Below, in pieces: positions 17,320 through 25,191 of a stretch of DNA of 64,000 nucleotides (its first letter is position 1; every line of letters begins with the position of its first letter). The notes beneath the pieces are model-generated. The model was not told the DNA's origin and did not search any database. It saw only the letters and a program-made list of their open reading frames with translations. Source of the DNA: UBA6623 sp965248235 (GTDB lineage: Bacteria > Acidobacteriota > Terriglobia > Bryobacterales > UBA6623); assembly GCA_965248235.1 (NCBI GenBank), contig CBDFIU010000004.1, positions 992,001 to 1,056,000 on the forward strand, given 5' to 3'. The position numbers and the translations under genes are program-made.

Positions 17320-18355
17320 GATGGGTATTTACTTGACTCAGGTGACCACAAGATGTAGGATCGGGGAAATGGAAGATTATCCTCGGAATCTGGCCGAGTT
17401 CGAGGCGCGTTTCGCCACCGAGCAGGCCTGTCGAGAGTATCTGTGTCAACTCCGCTGGCCGGAGGGTTTTCGTTGTCCGCGATGCGGGCACGACAAAGCG
17501 TGGGCGGTGCGGACAGCGCTGCTGGAGTGCGCCGGCTGCGGGCATCAAGCTTCTCCAACGGCGGGCACAATATTTCAAGACACCCGCCAACCCCTCCAGA
17601 GTTGGTTTCGAGCCATGTGGTGGCTCACGAGCCAGAAGAACGGGGCGAGCGCGCTGGGCTTGCAGCGGGTGTTGGGCCTGGGCAGCTACAAAACGGCCTG
17701 GACTTGGTTGCATAAGCTCCGGCGCGCCATGGTGCGGCCCGGACGCGATCGGCTCAGCGGGCGCGTGGAGGTTGACGAGACTTACTTAGGAGGCTTGGAG
17801 GAGGGCGTGCGCGGTCGCCAAACCGACGCTAAGGCGCTGATTGTAGTAGCGGCCGAGGAAGATGGTGCCGGCATCGGGCGGGTTCGGATACGCACCATTC
17901 CCAACGCCTCCGGGGACGGCTTGATGGCCTTCGTCGGCGAGTCGATCGAACCCGGCAGCGTGGTCCATACCGACGGTTGGCTGGGATACGAACCGCTCGA
18001 AGGCGACGGCTATCGCCACGAGGTGAGCTACCTGGAGGGGCAACCGGCGCGCGCCTCGAAACTGCTCCCCCGGGTGCACCGCGTGGTGTCGTTAGTGAAG
18101 CGCTGGATACTGGGCACGCATCAAGGAGCGGTCAGTCACGAGCATCTCGACTCCTACCTCGACGAATTCGCCTTCCGCTTCAACCGCCGCAAGTCCAGAA
18201 GTCGAGGCAAGCTCTTTTACCGCCTGGTTCAACAGGCCGTCGCCGTGCCACCGGCACCCTACAAATCGCTGGTCGGAGGCACCGCGACACGCGCTTCGGA
18301 CGACCACAACATGTAGGGGCTATTTCCCAATACCTGAGTCAAGTAAATACCCATC
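17320..18355 (+). mobile_element. IS1595-family element, copy B (intact)
   Basis: A 1036-bp element with 24-bp perfect terminal inverted repeats and a perfect 8-bp target duplication. It is the only one of three copies in the window with an undamaged transposase gene, so it is the probable source of transposase for the others. The perfect duplication suggests a relatively recent insertion. Confidence 0.95.
17369..18316 (+). CDS. IS1595-family (ISXO2-like) transposase
   Basis: A 315-residue transposase. The N-terminal zinc ribbon has CPRCGHDKAW and CAGCGHQASP. A helical segment containing WFRAMWWLTSQKNGASALGL follows, and then the DDE domain: VEVDETYLGGL (first Asp), VVHTDGWLGYE (second Asp) and the C-terminal block GTHQGAVSHEHLDSYLDEFA with FRFNRRKSRSRGKLFYRL. 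This C-terminal block is typical of IS1595-family enzymes. ATG 17369 (MEDYPRNL) is preferred; an upstream in-frame ATG lies inside the inverted repeat. It cuts at the inverted repeats and joins them to new sites, leaving 8-bp duplications. Confidence 0.93.
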   Translation: MEDYPRNLAEFEARFATEQACREYLCQLRWPEGFRCPRCGHDKAWAVRTALLECAGCGHQASPTAGTIFQDTRQPLQSWFRAMWWLTSQKNGASALGLQRVLGLGSYKTAWTWLHKLRRAMVRPGRDRLSGRVEVDETYLGGLEEGVRGRQTDAKALIVVAAEEDGAGIGRVRIRTIPNASGDGLMAFVGESIEPGSVVHTDGWLGYEPLEGDGYRHEVSYLEGQPARASKLLPRVHRVVSLVKRWILGTHQGAVSHEHLDSYLDEFAFRFNRRKSRSRGKLFYRLVQQAVAVPPAPYKSLVGGTATRASDDHNM

Positions 18356-18363
18356 TTGCTTCG
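18356..18363. repeat. 8-bp target site duplication, right (IS copy B)
   Basis: TTGCTTCG, identical to 17312-17319. Confidence 0.95.
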
Positions 18364-18409
18364 ATCAAGTCATTCCGGCCGAGCTCTGGCAGCAGATAGT
18401 CGCACACTA

Positions 18410-19503
18410 TTGAGTCTCGCATAATATCCTGTCAGTCGAGAGCAAGAGAAGACTGTTTCCAAAAGGCGGTGATCAAACGGGGTTTGCGGCGCATGCGCCG
18501 CGGCGCCTTGCGGGCTCGCTCGTCCAACTCCCAATAGTCCTTCGGACACACATTGGGCAACTCGTGCTGCTTCCAGTACGCCCAGCTGTATTCCACCGGA
18601 TTCAACTCCGGCGCATAAGCCGGCAAATACTCGGTCACGATGTGACCCTCCGACAGTGCGATGAACTCTTGCACCATCCGGCTGCGGTGCGCCGGCAGGC
18701 GGTCCCAGACGATCAACAACGGGCCGTCGATGTGACGGACCAAAGCCTTCAGGAAGTCGATGACTTCGAGTTGGCCGATCGCGCCGGGATAGAGCCGGAA
18801 GTAGAAGTTGCGCAACGTCAGCCCGGCCGAAACGGAAAGCTTTTTCCAGTTGAAGTTGAACTCCAGCAGCGGCGTCTGCCCGCGCGGCGCCCAGCTGCGG
18901 CAGCGATGCGGCTTCTGGCTCAATCCGCTTTCGTCGATGAAGACGATCGTGCGACCTTGTGTTGGGGCTTTTTTTTAATGGCGGGCCACTGGTTGCGCTT
19001 CCACTCGCGGATGCCCTGCTCGTTGCGCTCGCGCGCTTGGCCGACGGGCCGTTGCGGGCTCCAGTCGAGCGCCCGCGGGATTTTCCACACATGGCCTTGG
19101 TGATAGCGCACGCCAAACTCGTCTTGGATCAGACGCACCACGCGCGGACAGGTCTACAACGGCGTTGGGAAGCCGTGCGCCTCGGGGCCTTCGAGCAGCA
19201 GGGTCTCGAGGCGTTCGAGCTGGGTGGGGGCTAACAGCGGCTTGCGGCCGGCGCGGCCGGCGGCGCGGAGCCCGGGCTCGCCTTGATCGCGGTAGCGTCG
19301 CCGCCACTCACTGACGGTTTGTCGGGCGACTTTGAGCCGCCGGGCGGTTTCGGACTGATTGAGTCCTTGATCGAGCCAGCGCATCGCCTCGAAGCGGCGT
19401 TTCTCCAGCGCTTCGAAATCGCGGCGCTTTCCTTTTGGTGTTTCCATACATAGAACTACGTACGGCAACCTCAAAAGGTGTCATGTTATTTTGCGAGACT
19501 CAA
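18410..19503 (-). mobile_element. IS630-family element, decayed
   Basis: The ends TTGAGTCTCGCATAATA (from 18410) and the reverse complement of TATTTTGCGAGACTCAA (to 19503, plus strand) form imperfect inverted repeats. The element lies between the cut STAND gene and a VapBC pair. IS630 elements duplicate TA. A TA precedes the left end (18408-18409), but after the right end TA comes only two bases later (TGTA), so the target duplication is not clean. The missing 5' part of the STAND gene is not found on its far side. Confidence 0.72.
18432..19447 (-). pseudogene. IS630-family transposase, with stop and frameshift
   Basis: Starting at METPKGKRRDF (19447), the N-terminal helix-turn-helix (LNQSETARRLKVARQTVSEW) is intact. 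After GFPTPL the frame has a TAG where the family usually has Trp (…LWTCPRV). The winged helix follows (FGVRYHQGHVWKIPRALDWS). At an A8 run (T8 at 18969-18976 on the plus strand) the frame shifts into the DDE domain: TIVFIDESGLSQKPHR, LLIVWDRLPAHRSRM and PAYAPELNPVEYSW carry the D, D and E. The A-run shift could be a programmed frameshift as known in this family. The internal TAG is not explained that way. Confidence 0.85.
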
Positions 19504-19505
19504 TG

Positions 19506-19511
19506 TATAAT
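19506..19511 (+). promoter_or_regulatory. Candidate -10 box at IS630 border, upstream of vapB-like gene
   Basis: TATAAT at 19506-19511 lies two bases outside the IS630 inverted repeat and 8 bases before the ATG of the antitoxin gene. A -35 at normal distance would fall inside the IS end (about 19483-19488, ATGTTA, a poor match). If used, transcription would be nearly leaderless. Confidence 0.35.
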
Positions 19512-19518
19512 ATGGAGG

Positions 19519-19803
19519 ATGGTAACAAACAGGTCGACAAGCAAATTGCCGCCTCTCAACATTAAGGACCCCGAGGCCTATCGCTTGGCGCGCTGTCTTG
19601 CTGATCTAACCGGCGAATCACTAACCGAAACGGTGAGGAGTTCGCTCAAAGAGCGGCTATCTCGCGAACAGTGCCGCCGCCCCGATCCGACCGTTCGAGA
19701 GAAGCTGACCGAAATCGCCGATCGTTGCGCCCGTCGGCCGGTCCTTGATTCTCGAACCGACGACGAAATCATCGGCTACGACGAGCACGGTCTACCCAGG
19801 TAG
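19519..19803 (+). CDS. VapB-type (PSK-like) antitoxin
   Basis: A 94-residue antitoxin. The core LPPLNIKDPEAYRLARCLAD and LTGESLTETVRSSLKERL matches the Rv0623/PSK transcription-factor-like antitoxins that pair with VapC. The C-terminal tail (SRTDDEIIGYDEHGLPR) is the toxin-binding segment. The ATG at 19519 is preceded directly by GGAGG, which is close for a ribosome site. The toxin gene follows after 6 bases. The IS630 end lies only 15 bases upstream, so the natural promoter may have been replaced. Confidence 0.82.
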   Translation: MVTNRSTSKLPPLNIKDPEAYRLARCLADLTGESLTETVRSSLKERLSREQCRRPDPTVREKLTEIADRCARRPVLDSRTDDEIIGYDEHGLPR

Positions 19804-19809
19804 GGAGTC

Positions 19810-20208
19810 ATGGTCGTCGACACGTCCGCGATCGCGGCGATCCTCGGCGGCGAGCCCGAAAAAGCTTGGTTTCTAGGGGCGCTGCAGACCGGAGGCACCC
19901 GTCTCATGTCGGCTCTTACCGCGCTCGAGGCGGCAATGGTGATCGAGGGGCGTTACGGGCCGGATGGCGGAGCGGACCTCGACTTACTTGTCTATACGGC
20001 CGGAATCGAAGTTGTCCCTTTTGACAGCCGACAAGCCGAAACAGCGCGTCTGGCATGGCGCCGATTCGGGAAGGGCAATCATCCCGCGGCGCTGAACTTC
20101 GGTGATTGTTGCGTGTACGCTCTCGCGAAGACTAGGGGAGAGCCCGTGCTGTGCAAAGGCAACGACTTTCGGCGCACCGACTTGGCGGTCGTACCGTTCG
20201 ACGAGTAG
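19810..20208 (+). CDS. vapC: VapC-type PIN domain ribonuclease toxin
   Basis: A 132-residue PIN protein. The acidic residues are at MVVDTSAIAAILGG (first Asp), ALTALEAAMVIE (Glu about residue 40), LNFGDCCVYALAK (Asp about residue 99) and LCKGNDFRRTDL (Asp about residue 118). LNFGDCCVYALA is diagnostic for the VapC group paired with PSK-like antitoxins. It ends the module and has no further partner. Confidence 0.88.
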   Translation: MVVDTSAIAAILGGEPEKAWFLGALQTGGTRLMSALTALEAAMVIEGRYGPDGGADLDLLVYTAGIEVVPFDSRQAETARLAWRRFGKGNHPAALNFGDCCVYALAKTRGEPVLCKGNDFRRTDLAVVPFDE

Positions 20209-20238
20209 AACCCCGAGGCTGCAAGCTAGGCGCGTGGT

Positions 20239-21453
20239 TTACCGCGCCACGCGGTTCTCGTACCACACAACGTTCTCACTGTCTTGGCCGGCGATCAAAA
20301 CGTCGAGGTCGCCGTCGACATCCATGTCGACGAGCCGGATATCATAAGCAGCCTGGTCTTCATGGATGATGTGCGTGGTGAAGCCGCCATGGCCGTCGTT
20401 CTCAAACCAGGCGGCCGTGAAGTCGTCCTTGGCGCAAGTCACCGCGTCGATATCGCCGTCTTGGTCGATGTCGCCGATTGCCAGGTCGTGCGGACCCGTG
20501 AGGTCGGTGTTGATCTCGTGCAGGGTGAATTCAGGCGCCTCGAACCAGAGCACGCCTTTACCATGCCCGCGGGTGGCAATGAAGTCCGTTAGGCCGTCGC
20601 CGTTCAGCTCGGCCATGAGGATGTTCGTCGCGCCTTCCTGGCCGGTCGCGAGGATGTGTTTCTCCCAGGGTAGGCCTCCGCCGGCGGGCTGTTCCCACCA
20701 AGCGAACCAATTGCCGTCGGGAGGAATCTTGGCGGCCGAGGCCGCGTCCGTCAGACCGTCGCCGTTGACGTCGCCCAGTCCCAGATAATGGCTCAGGCCC
20801 GGGGCGTCTTTGTCGGCGAAGACATGACGCTCCCAACGCTCGGCTTCGCGCGGGTTCGCGGGGACCTTCCACCACACCAGCGACTCGGGGTACTGTGTGT
20901 CTACCGGCTGCGCGCTATTGCCCGCAAGGTCCGGCGCGCCGTCTCCGTCGACGTCGCCCACGATCAAGCCGTGCGTTCCGTTGACAGCGTCGTCGATCAG
21001 GTGGAAGGGCCAGGCATCCTCGGTAGGCTTATCGGGGCGCTCGAGCCAGAAGATCGGCCCTGGTTTGTACACCGCTCCGATGAAGTCGGGATCACCGTCG
21101 TCGTCCACGTCCATCACTTCACTGTGGATCAAGAAGGGCGGCGTGTCGGTGTCATGGGCCGCGATCACGATTTCGCTCCAATCGGGAGCAACGTAGAGAC
21201 GCGTCTTGCCGGCCCCGTTACTGATCACGTCCGGCAGCCCGTCGCCCGTGAAATCGGCGCCGGCGACCGTGTGGTTCTTATAGCCCTCGGCAACGACATG
21301 CCGCGGCCACGGCTGTTGCGCCGAGATAGTGCCGCCGGTGGAGGCGGCTTCCGGAACTTCCGCCGTACATCCGAAGAGCGCCAGGGAAGCGGCCCACGCA
21401 AGCACATGGGGGTAAAGAGGTGGTTTATGGGAGATCGGGAATCGCGCGGTCAA
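20239..21453 (-). CDS. FG-GAP/VCBS repeat lipoprotein
   Basis: A protein of about 404 residues with a lipoprotein leader (WAASLALFGCTAEV, lipidated Cys about residue 29) and repeated calcium-binding-like loops: GADFTGDGLPDVIS, MDVDDDGDPDFIGA, GDVDGDGAPDLAGN, GDVNGDGLTDAAS, AELNGDGLTDFIA, GDIDQDGDIDAVT and MDVDGDLDVLIA. These seven loops are FG-GAP/VCBS blades of a beta propeller. The start is TTG 21453, with GGAGGG (complement of 21459-21464) five bases upstream. This shortens the longer frame by 35 residues and makes a normal leader. It is a cell-surface protein, perhaps binding sugars or protein partners. Confidence 0.82.
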   Translation of the reverse strand: MTARFPISHKPPLYPHVLAWAASLALFGCTAEVPEAASTGGTISAQQPWPRHVVAEGYKNHTVAGADFTGDGLPDVISNGAGKTRLYVAPDWSEIVIAAHDTDTPPFLIHSEVMDVDDDGDPDFIGAVYKPGPIFWLERPDKPTEDAWPFHLIDDAVNGTHGLIVGDVDGDGAPDLAGNSAQPVDTQYPESLVWWKVPANPREAERWERHVFADKDAPGLSHYLGLGDVNGDGLTDAASAAKIPPDGNWFAWWEQPAGGGLPWEKHILATGQEGATNILMAELNGDGLTDFIATRGHGKGVLWFEAPEFTLHEINTDLTGPHDLAIGDIDQDGDIDAVTCAKDDFTAAWFENDGHGGFTTHIIHEDQAAYDIRLVDMDVDGDLDVLIAGQDSENVVWYENRVAR

Positions 21454-21589
21454 TGTAACCCTCCGAAAATGGTTGCCGGTGCCGGCTTGCTGCGGGCCGC
21501 CGTCTTCCCGACATGGAAACCGAAGCTGCTGAGTAGCTGAATCCCACATGACGGCCAATGCATGTACGACCTGCTTACTGAGTTATTGT

Positions 21590-23330
21590 GCCATTTTTAG
21601 GTCGGCTAACCGATCGTCAGCGTCGTGCCGATCCTATATAAGAAGAGTGCTTGACATTCGCCCCTGGCGGGACTAGCTTGAGCCAGGATTTCCATTTTGG
21701 CCCTGGCACGGTCACAGGATACACCCCCGCTGCGCCGAATACCACGTCTTTTCGCGCTGAACCCTGCACATCACCTCCGCCGGCAGGCGCCAGGGCTCGT
21801 CCGTCCGCTCACAGACGTTGATTGAGCGGACTGAACGGCGCTCCGGCCGACACTGCTCCCTGCGAAACCTTTTTGGAGCCAAAAACTGTTGATCCTCGCC
21901 CGCAACGCTAACCACCCGGCACAGGCAGCGCCCAGATCCTCCGCAGCATGTCGCCAAACAGCCGCCGGTTCAGATGTCCCTCGGCCAAGAGCAACCAGTA
22001 GTACCGCGCGTGCTTGACCAATCTGCCGCCGGTCTTCATCAACCGCTGCTGCAAGCTCGTCAGTGACCACGTCTTGATCCTGTGCGGCAACCCGAGTCGC
22101 CGCCACAGGTTGCCCAGGTTGTAGGCCGGCACGCTTAACTGCAAGCGCACCTCGTTCGCCCGGAAGCGATGGCACGACAGCCGCGTCCAGTGCGTCGCTT
22201 GCTTACCTTCTTTGATCCACTGCTCCGCCGTGCCGCGCTTGTTGTAGAAACGCACCACCGACCGGCTTGGCAAGCTCATGTTCGTCACGATAAAACCGAC
22301 GCGCGCGAATAGCTCGCCCTGGTGGTGCTCGACCTTGGCGACAACTCGTCTCGGCCCCTTCCAGCTCTCCGCCTGATAGCGAAAGCTCTTGTAGCGCACT
22401 AGCGGCTTGCGGCCGGGCCTCCCCGGCGGACGAAACAGGATGTCTTCGATCTCCAGCTCCAGGTTCTTATTGGCCGGAATGCGGATCGCGTAGTCCGCGC
22501 CGCGCTCCTCCAGCGCCTCGTAGATCTCCGGCTTGGCAAAGGCGGCATCGCCCCGGAAGGCGACCTGCTTGCCCGCAGCCTGTTGGCGCTCGATCTCCGG
22601 CAACAATAGCTCATCCCAGTCCTCGGCGCTGTGCACGTTGCCGGGACGCAGCTTGGCAGCGAGGCAATCACCATGACCGTTGAACAAAAGCAACGGGTGG
22701 TAGCAGACCGACTCGAAGTGTCCGTTGTAGGCACTGCCTTCCTGTTGGCCATGGACCGGACTCTCGGTGGAGTCCATGTCCAGAACGACCCGCTCGGAGT
22801 CGTCGAACGCCTCCGCTTGCCCGACCAGCTCTCGGTTCAGCGCCATCAGCCCCAGCAGGTTCTCTTCGCTCGCCAGCATCTCCGTCTCGAAGCCGTGCAG
22901 CGTCGAGGTTAAGGCCGCACCGCGATCCCAGATCTTCTGCGAGCCGATCAAGCGAAACGTCGGGTCAGCCGACACTCGGACGGCGTCGTTGACGTCCTCG
23001 TAGCCTGCCAAGCGGCTGTAGATCGACTGCCGCAACAGATCAGCGAGCGTGAACTGCTTGTTGGTGCCTTGCCGGGAGTCGCTGAGATGCTCGTCAATCA
23101 GTTCTCCGAGAGCGAGCCGTTCGTCCAGTTCGCGAACCAAAATCAGGCCACCGTCGGAAGTGACGTGCGATCCCTGGAAATCGACTTTCAACGAGCCGTT
23201 GAAACTTAGCTGGAATGGCTTGGTTTGTTTTTCACCCATTGGGTGTTGGCCTCCATGGCGTCCTCAGCGGGCTCTAGCCCCTATGAATAAAGACGCTCAA
23301 GGCCGCCGGAAGGTCGAGAGGTCTGAATCA
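21590..23330 (-). mobile_element. IS1380-family element (ends not resolved)
   Basis: The transposase gene at 21908-23239 defines the element. I could not find a convincing pair of terminal inverted repeats. Short similarities (CCTAT near 21637 and in the complement near 23350, and a shared ATTTCCA) are too weak to set the borders. The 320 bases to the left of the gene carry no coding frame and probably belong to the element. TTGACA at 21652 followed 17 bases on by TAGCTT could be a chance promoter. Confidence 0.6.
21908..23239 (-). CDS. IS1380-family transposase
   Basis: A 443-residue transposase of normal length for the family. Typical parts are the N terminus FQGSHVTSDGGLILVRELDE, the segment YSRLAGYEDVNDAVRVSADP, the first catalytic Asp in VVLDMDSTESPVHGQQEG, then FRGDAAFAKPEIYEALEERG (second Asp), and the C-terminal block YNKRGTAEQWIKEGKQATHW with the catalytic Glu. 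LRLQLSVPAYNLGNLWRRL follows in near-standard form. The frame is intact, so the element may be active. It forms the left border of the satellite fragment downstream. Confidence 0.9.
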   Translation of the reverse strand: MGEKQTKPFQLSFNGSLKVDFQGSHVTSDGGLILVRELDERLALGELIDEHLSDSRQGTNKQFTLADLLRQSIYSRLAGYEDVNDAVRVSADPTFRLIGSQKIWDRGAALTSTLHGFETEMLASEENLLGLMALNRELVGQAEAFDDSERVVLDMDSTESPVHGQQEGSAYNGHFESVCYHPLLLFNGHGDCLAAKLRPGNVHSAEDWDELLLPEIERQQAAGKQVAFRGDAAFAKPEIYEALEERGADYAIRIPANKNLELEIEDILFRPPGRPGRKPLVRYKSFRYQAESWKGPRRVVAKVEHHQGELFARVGFIVTNMSLPSRSVVRFYNKRGTAEQWIKEGKQATHWTRLSCHRFRANEVRLQLSVPAYNLGNLWRRLGLPHRIKTWSLTSLQQRLMKTGGRLVKHARYYWLLLAEGHLNRRLFGDMLRRIWALPVPGG

Positions 23331-23397
23331 AATTGGAAATGCGGGATAGGAGTTGCCAGTCGCACTCGTCTACTTCTGTCGTTAGAGGTTACGACAG

Positions 23398-23613
23398 ATG
23401 CCGACACAAACCGATAGCGGCTCAACAATCCGCGACCAATACTACACGAAAGACGAACTCGCCCGCGAGCTTGGGCGATCCACCCGAACGATCGACCGTT
23501 GGCACACGCGACGCGTAGGCCCGCCCCGCCACAAGGTGGCCGGCAAACTCGTGCTCTATCGAAAAAATTTGGTAGCCGCCTGGCTCGATAAGCAGGCCGA
23601 GGCGCTGGCGTGA
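23398..23613 (+). CDS. AlpA/excisionase-like helix-turn-helix protein
   Basis: A 71-residue MerR-like helix-turn-helix protein. YYTKDELARELGRSTRTIDRW is the DNA-binding unit, followed by the wing RVGPPRHKVAGKLVLYRKN and a helix ending in AWLDKQAEALA. This is the helix_turn_helix_17 type used by excisionases and by AlpA-like regulators of P4-like satellites. It overlaps the next small frame by four bases (GTGA at 23610) and sits just upstream of a primase-helicase gene, so it is likely the regulator of a satellite-type mobile element. Confidence 0.78.
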   Translation: MPTQTDSGSTIRDQYYTKDELARELGRSTRTIDRWHTRRVGPPRHKVAGKLVLYRKNLVAAWLDKQAEALA

Positions 23614-23750
23614 GCCGCCGCGACTACGATCTCGGGACCGCATGGGAAGGCGTCTGCTTCCGCTTCGAGCAGGCCGGCCGCCGCGTGCCGCCATGGCGGT
23701 GGCGGCTCTTCCACACCGTCGTCCACTGGATCCTGCGAAGGGGGTCGTAG
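23610..23750 (+). CDS. Small Trp-rich protein in satellite operon
   Basis: A 46-residue frame starting at GTG 23610, coupled by GTGA to the HTH gene, reads VSRRDYDLGTAWEGVCFRFE and PPWRWRLFHTVVHWILRRGS. It ends at TAG 23748-23750. The frame of the following primase N terminus can start at the GTG that overlaps that TAG (23750). Tight packing on both sides argues that it is translated. I do not recognise a family. The Trp and Arg content is suited to binding nucleic acid or membrane. Confidence 0.45.
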   Translation: MSRRDYDLGTAWEGVCFRFEQAGRRVPPWRWRLFHTVVHWILRRGS

Positions 23751-25094
23751 TGATCGCCCTCTCGCCGGCCGACGTGGCCGCCTACTATCGTGCCCGGCTT
23801 CCGGACCTACGACTGCCACGCCTGGAAAAAATGGCTTTGCTGGGACCGCCGCCGCTGGCAGGTCGACGACTCGGGCGCGGTCTACCGCCGTGCCGTCGAT
23901 ACCGTTCGTTTGCTTTACGATGTCGCGGCCCAAGTCGACGACCGCGCGCGGCGGAAGGCTTTCGCGGAATGGGCCATCAAATCGGAAAGCCGGGCCCGCC
24001 TCGACAGCATGGTAGCGTTGGCGGCGAACCACGCCGACGTGCTTGTCCAACCATCAGAATTGGACGCCGACCCGTGGGCACTCTGTGTCGACAACGGCGT
24101 TGTCGATTTACGCACCGGCAAGCTTCGCCCGCACGATCGGGACGACCTGACAACCAAGATCGCGCCGGTTCGTTTTGAGCCCGAAGCACCGGCACCGCGA
24201 TGGCGGAAATTTCTCGCCGAAGTCTTCGAACCCCATCCCGACTTGGTGCCCTTCATCCAACGCGCCGTCGGCTATTCGTTGACCGGCAGCACGCGCGAAG
24301 AATGCCTTTTCCTACTCCACGGCACTGGCCGCAACGGCAAGGGAACGCTAATCAAGCTCGTCGATGACGTGCTCGGCGACTACGCTGGGACGGCCGACTT
24401 TTCGACCTTCGTCCAACATCGCGACGACAGCGGGCCGCGTGACGACATCGCCCATATGGCAGGAAAGCGCTTTGTCGGCGCGCAAGAGTCCCGCGAGGGC
24501 GCGGCGCTCGCCGAAAGCCTGTTGAAGTGGCTCACCGGCGGCGACAAGGTTCGCGCGCGCCGGCTGTATGAAAACTCGTGGGAGTTCCTGCCGAGCCACA
24601 AAATCTGGCTCGCGACGAATCACAAGCCGATGGTTCGCGGCACCGACCCGGCTATCTGGTCGCGGATCAAACTCGTGCCGTTCGATGTGAGTTTTGAAGG
24701 GTACGAAGATCGCAATTTGAAAAACGCCTTGATCGACGAGCGTGAAGGCATTCTCGCGTGGTGCGTCGCCGGCTGCTTGGCCTACCTGCGGGACGGGCTC
24801 GCCTTCCCCGAGTCCGTCACGGCGGCGACAGCAGAGTACCGGCACGAGTCCGACGCAGTCGGCCGGTTCATCGAGGAACGCTGCGTTACCGGCGACTACG
24901 CGACCGGACGAGCGAAAGACTTGTACGCCGCCTTCAAGGCTTGGGCAGACGAAACAGGCGAGCAAATCATCTCAGGAACGGCGTTCGGGCGCCGACTCAC
25001 CGAGCGCGGCTACCGGAAAGAAAGGACGAAAGGGGTATTTGCTACTCAGGCATCGGCCTACGACCCCAATCCTGAAGGGTTCTGCATAGTTTGA
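23750..25094 (+). pseudogene. P4-type primase-helicase, N-terminal region deleted
   Basis: The main frame (GTG 23790 to 25094, 434 residues) has the D5 N-terminal region (KKWLCWDRRRWQVDDSGAVY, LCVDNGVVDLRTGKLRPHDR) and a superfamily 3-like helicase core: LLHGTGRNGKGTLIKLVDDV (Walker A), GKRFVGAQESREGAALAESL and IWLATNHKPMVRGTDPAIWS, then a C-terminal winged helix. It is the replication helicase of P4-like satellites and plasmids. A separate frame just upstream, from GTG 23750, reads VIALSPADVAAYYRARLPDL, which looks like the start of a CHC2-type primase. The join at about 23805 is out of frame, so the zinc and TOPRIM parts appear to be deleted. Confidence 0.75.
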
Positions 25095-25174
25095 AGGGTT
25101 TTCCGGGAACTTTTCCCTGTACCCCTTCATGTAGAAAGTTTCCGGAAAACTATTCAAACCCTTCAGAACCCTTC
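25074..25174. repeat. Inverted 8-mer array next to primase, possible origin
   Basis: GAAGGGTT occurs at 25074-25081 and 25093-25100, and its complement AACCCTTC at 25157-25164 and 25167-25174. Nested within, TTTTCCGG (25098-25105) faces CCGGAAAA (25142-25149). The array directly follows the primase-helicase stop region, the place where P4-like replicons keep iteron-like repeats used for initiation. An origin role is inferred only. The same symmetry could also make a long hairpin terminator. Confidence 0.45.
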
Positions 25175-25191
25175 AGGAACAGCGAGATGAA

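Larger units (their letters stand above)
16376..18409 (-). pseudogene. STAND-type NTPase, C-terminal part, split by IS1595 copy B
   Basis: Joined across the IS (18409-18356 then 17319 downwards), the frame reads DYLLPELGRNDLIEAITRPT and continues through YEPSVPKRITDDLL, ILPALQIVCDRLWE, EDDYEYLGGVEGQIEQQVA, YLSDDERRILRREEV and YTLGHDAVGLVLNKW, then membrane segments. This order (LPxLQxxxxRLW, IxxxDYxxLGGVxG, LGHDAxGxVLxxW) is that of the region after the NTPase core in STAND proteins. The P-loop part is missing upstream, where IS630 begins. Two frameshifts occur in homopolymers: T8 at 17124-17131 and C7 at 16609-16615. STAND NTPases often serve in phage defence or signalling. Confidence 0.65.
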
